Source: Pseudomonas fluorescens HK44 (lineage in GTDB: Bacteria; Pseudomonadota; Gammaproteobacteria; Pseudomonadales; Pseudomonadaceae). From it: a stretch of DNA of 64,000 nt. The DNA lies in the NCBI RefSeq assembly GCF_000217955.3, contig NZ_AFOY02000015.1:930001-994000 (forward strand), read 5' to 3'. The position numbers and the translations under genes were made by a program. Below are positions 63,255-64,000 of this stretch, in pieces (the stretch's first letter is position 1; the number at the start of each line of letters is the position of its first letter). The notes under the pieces were generated by a model that worked only from the letters and a program-made list of their open reading frames with translations, had not been told where the DNA came from and ran no database searches.

Positions 63255-64000
63255 GGAGTTGGGCCTCCATCAGTTCACTGGCGCACCGGGAGATCCGCTG
63301 GCAGGCATCGCGCAACGGTTCCGCCCCCACCACCAGTCCCAAACGAATATGCCCGGCGGCACTCGGGCCGAACGCTTCACCGGCCAGCACCGACACGCCA
63401 TGCCGGTCGAGCAGGCGATCGGCAAACGCCTGGGCACTGAGCCCGGTTTCGCGAATATCGACCATCACGAACATCCCGCCATCCGGTTTCAACGGGCGCA
63501 CGCCGGGGCAATCCGCGAGGGATTCACAGACCAGATCGCGGCGCTGGCGATAGGCATCGCGCATCGCTGCCAGCTCCGACAAGTTGCTTTCCAGCGCCAC
63601 TACCGCAGCGTCCTGAACAAAGTCCGGCGAGCCATAAAGCATGCACAGCGCGAGGTTTTCCAGATGCGCCGCGAGGGATGGCGGCGCCACTACCCAACCG
63701 ACGCGCCAACCAGTCATGGCGTGGGATTTCGACAGGCTGTTGAGCGTCGCGGTGCGCTCGGCCATGCCGGGCAAACTGGCCGGGCTAATGTGTTCGCCCT
63801 CAAACAGCAGCTCGCTGTAGACCTCATCGGAAATCAGCCACAGGTCATGGGCGATGCACAGTTCCGCCAGCGCCTGCCAGGTGGTTCGCGGCAGGCTGGC
63901 GCCTGACGGGTTGTGCGGACTGTTCAGCGCCAGCGCCCGAGTGCGCGGCGTGATGCGGGCGGCAACGTCTTCGGGCAGTACCCGAAAGCCGTTTTCCGAA
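63247..64000 (-). CDS. Class I/II PLP aminotransferase (5' part outside the window)
   Basis: Partial gene; the frame stays open to the window edge. Visible are LNSPHNPSGASLPRTTWQAL (substrate-binding loop), LWLISDEVYSELLFEGEHIS and TLNSLSKSHAMTGWRVGWVV with the PLP Lys in SKSH, and the C-terminal GEAFGPSAAGHIRLGL. It is the AspC/AlaA-like fold-type I group. Overlaps the aldehyde dehydrogenase by 8 nt, so the two are co-translated. Confidence 0.9.
   Translation of the reverse strand, partial: SENGFRVLPEDVAARITPRTRALALNSPHNPSGASLPRTTWQALAELCIAHDLWLISDEVYSELLFEGEHISPASLPGMAERTATLNSLSKSHAMTGWRVGWVVAPPSLAAHLENLALCMLYGSPDFVQDAAVVALESNLSELAAMRDAYRQRRDLVCESLADCPGVRPLKPDGGMFVMVDIRETGLSAQAFADRLLDRHGVSVLAGEAFGPSAAGHIRLGLVVGAEPLRDACQRISRCASELMEAQLHA

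Overview
The window looks like a chromosomal segment of a Pseudomonas of the fluorescens/putida type. Evidence: moderately high GC coding bias, REP/REPIN elements with the GTGGGAGCGAGC core, a salA/nahR salicylate locus, a gcvH-gcvP-glyA-sdaA-gcvT gene order known from Pseudomonas, and a formate dehydrogenase-N/sel operon. No replication, ribosomal or phage genes are present. It reads as an accessory, patchwork region where working operons alternate with decayed ones.

Layout. 1-4.1 kb: tripartite drug efflux operon (OM factor cut by the window edge, EmrA-like, EmrB-like). 4.1-7.9 kb: LysR regulator divergent from a four-gene operon (NADP oxidoreductase, LigB-type dioxygenase, carboxylesterase, DoxX) that resembles quinone/electrophile-stress modules. 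8.0-11.0 kb: salicylate hydroxylase and its NahR/SalR regulator, with a collapsed permease between them and a probable NahR box. 11.0-11.2 kb: mmsA scar. 11.7-16.7 kb: aa3/caa3-type cytochrome oxidase operon with a di-heme subunit II and two subunit III genes. 16.8-18.7 kb: small proteins and IS debris. 18.9-25.7 kb: malic enzyme, thioesterase, FMN-dependent glutamate-synthase-like protein, TRIC channel, M20 amidohydrolase. 26.0-29.3 kb: an amino-acid permease split by a complete ISL3-family element with an 8-bp target duplication.

29.4-31.6 kb holds the remains of a second glycine-cleavage operon. Fragments of gcvH, gcvP, glyA and sdaA lie in the ancestral order, followed by an intact gcvT and a lipA with its core removed. 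A sigma-54-type promoter and an upstream 19-bp direct-repeat array are still in place. 32.0-41.1 kb is a complete selenium-dependent formate dehydrogenase-N block (fdnG with in-frame UGA and SECIS hairpin, fdnH, fdnI, fdhE, selA, selB, selC). 41.3-50.2 kb is a SufBCDSU-type Fe-S assembly operon with a Rieske protein, a fused A-type/SufT protein, a yyaL gene broken by one amber codon, and a carboxymuconolactone-decarboxylase-like gene. FdnG, FdnH and the Rieske protein are Fe-S proteins, so the neighbourhood of FDH and SUF may be functional.

50.4-54.4 kb: glutamine-synthetase-like ligase, aldehyde dehydrogenase and iron alcohol dehydrogenase, a catabolic trio. 54.5-61.0 kb: phospholipase-D lipoprotein, two adjacent Crp/Fnr-like regulators, a histidine kinase and several small envelope/stress proteins. 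61.0-64.0 kb: quinone reductase, aldehyde dehydrogenase and the 3' part of an aminotransferase.

The strongest unusual theme is repeated gene collapse in which the two ends of a gene or operon survive and the middle is gone (permease, mmsA, lipA, gcvH/gcvP/glyA/sdaA). No clearly novel defence or mobile system was found. The best candidates for something under-described are the Rieske-SUF operon with the cysteine-less A-type/SufT fusion, and the collapsed but still promoter-equipped glycine-cleavage locus.
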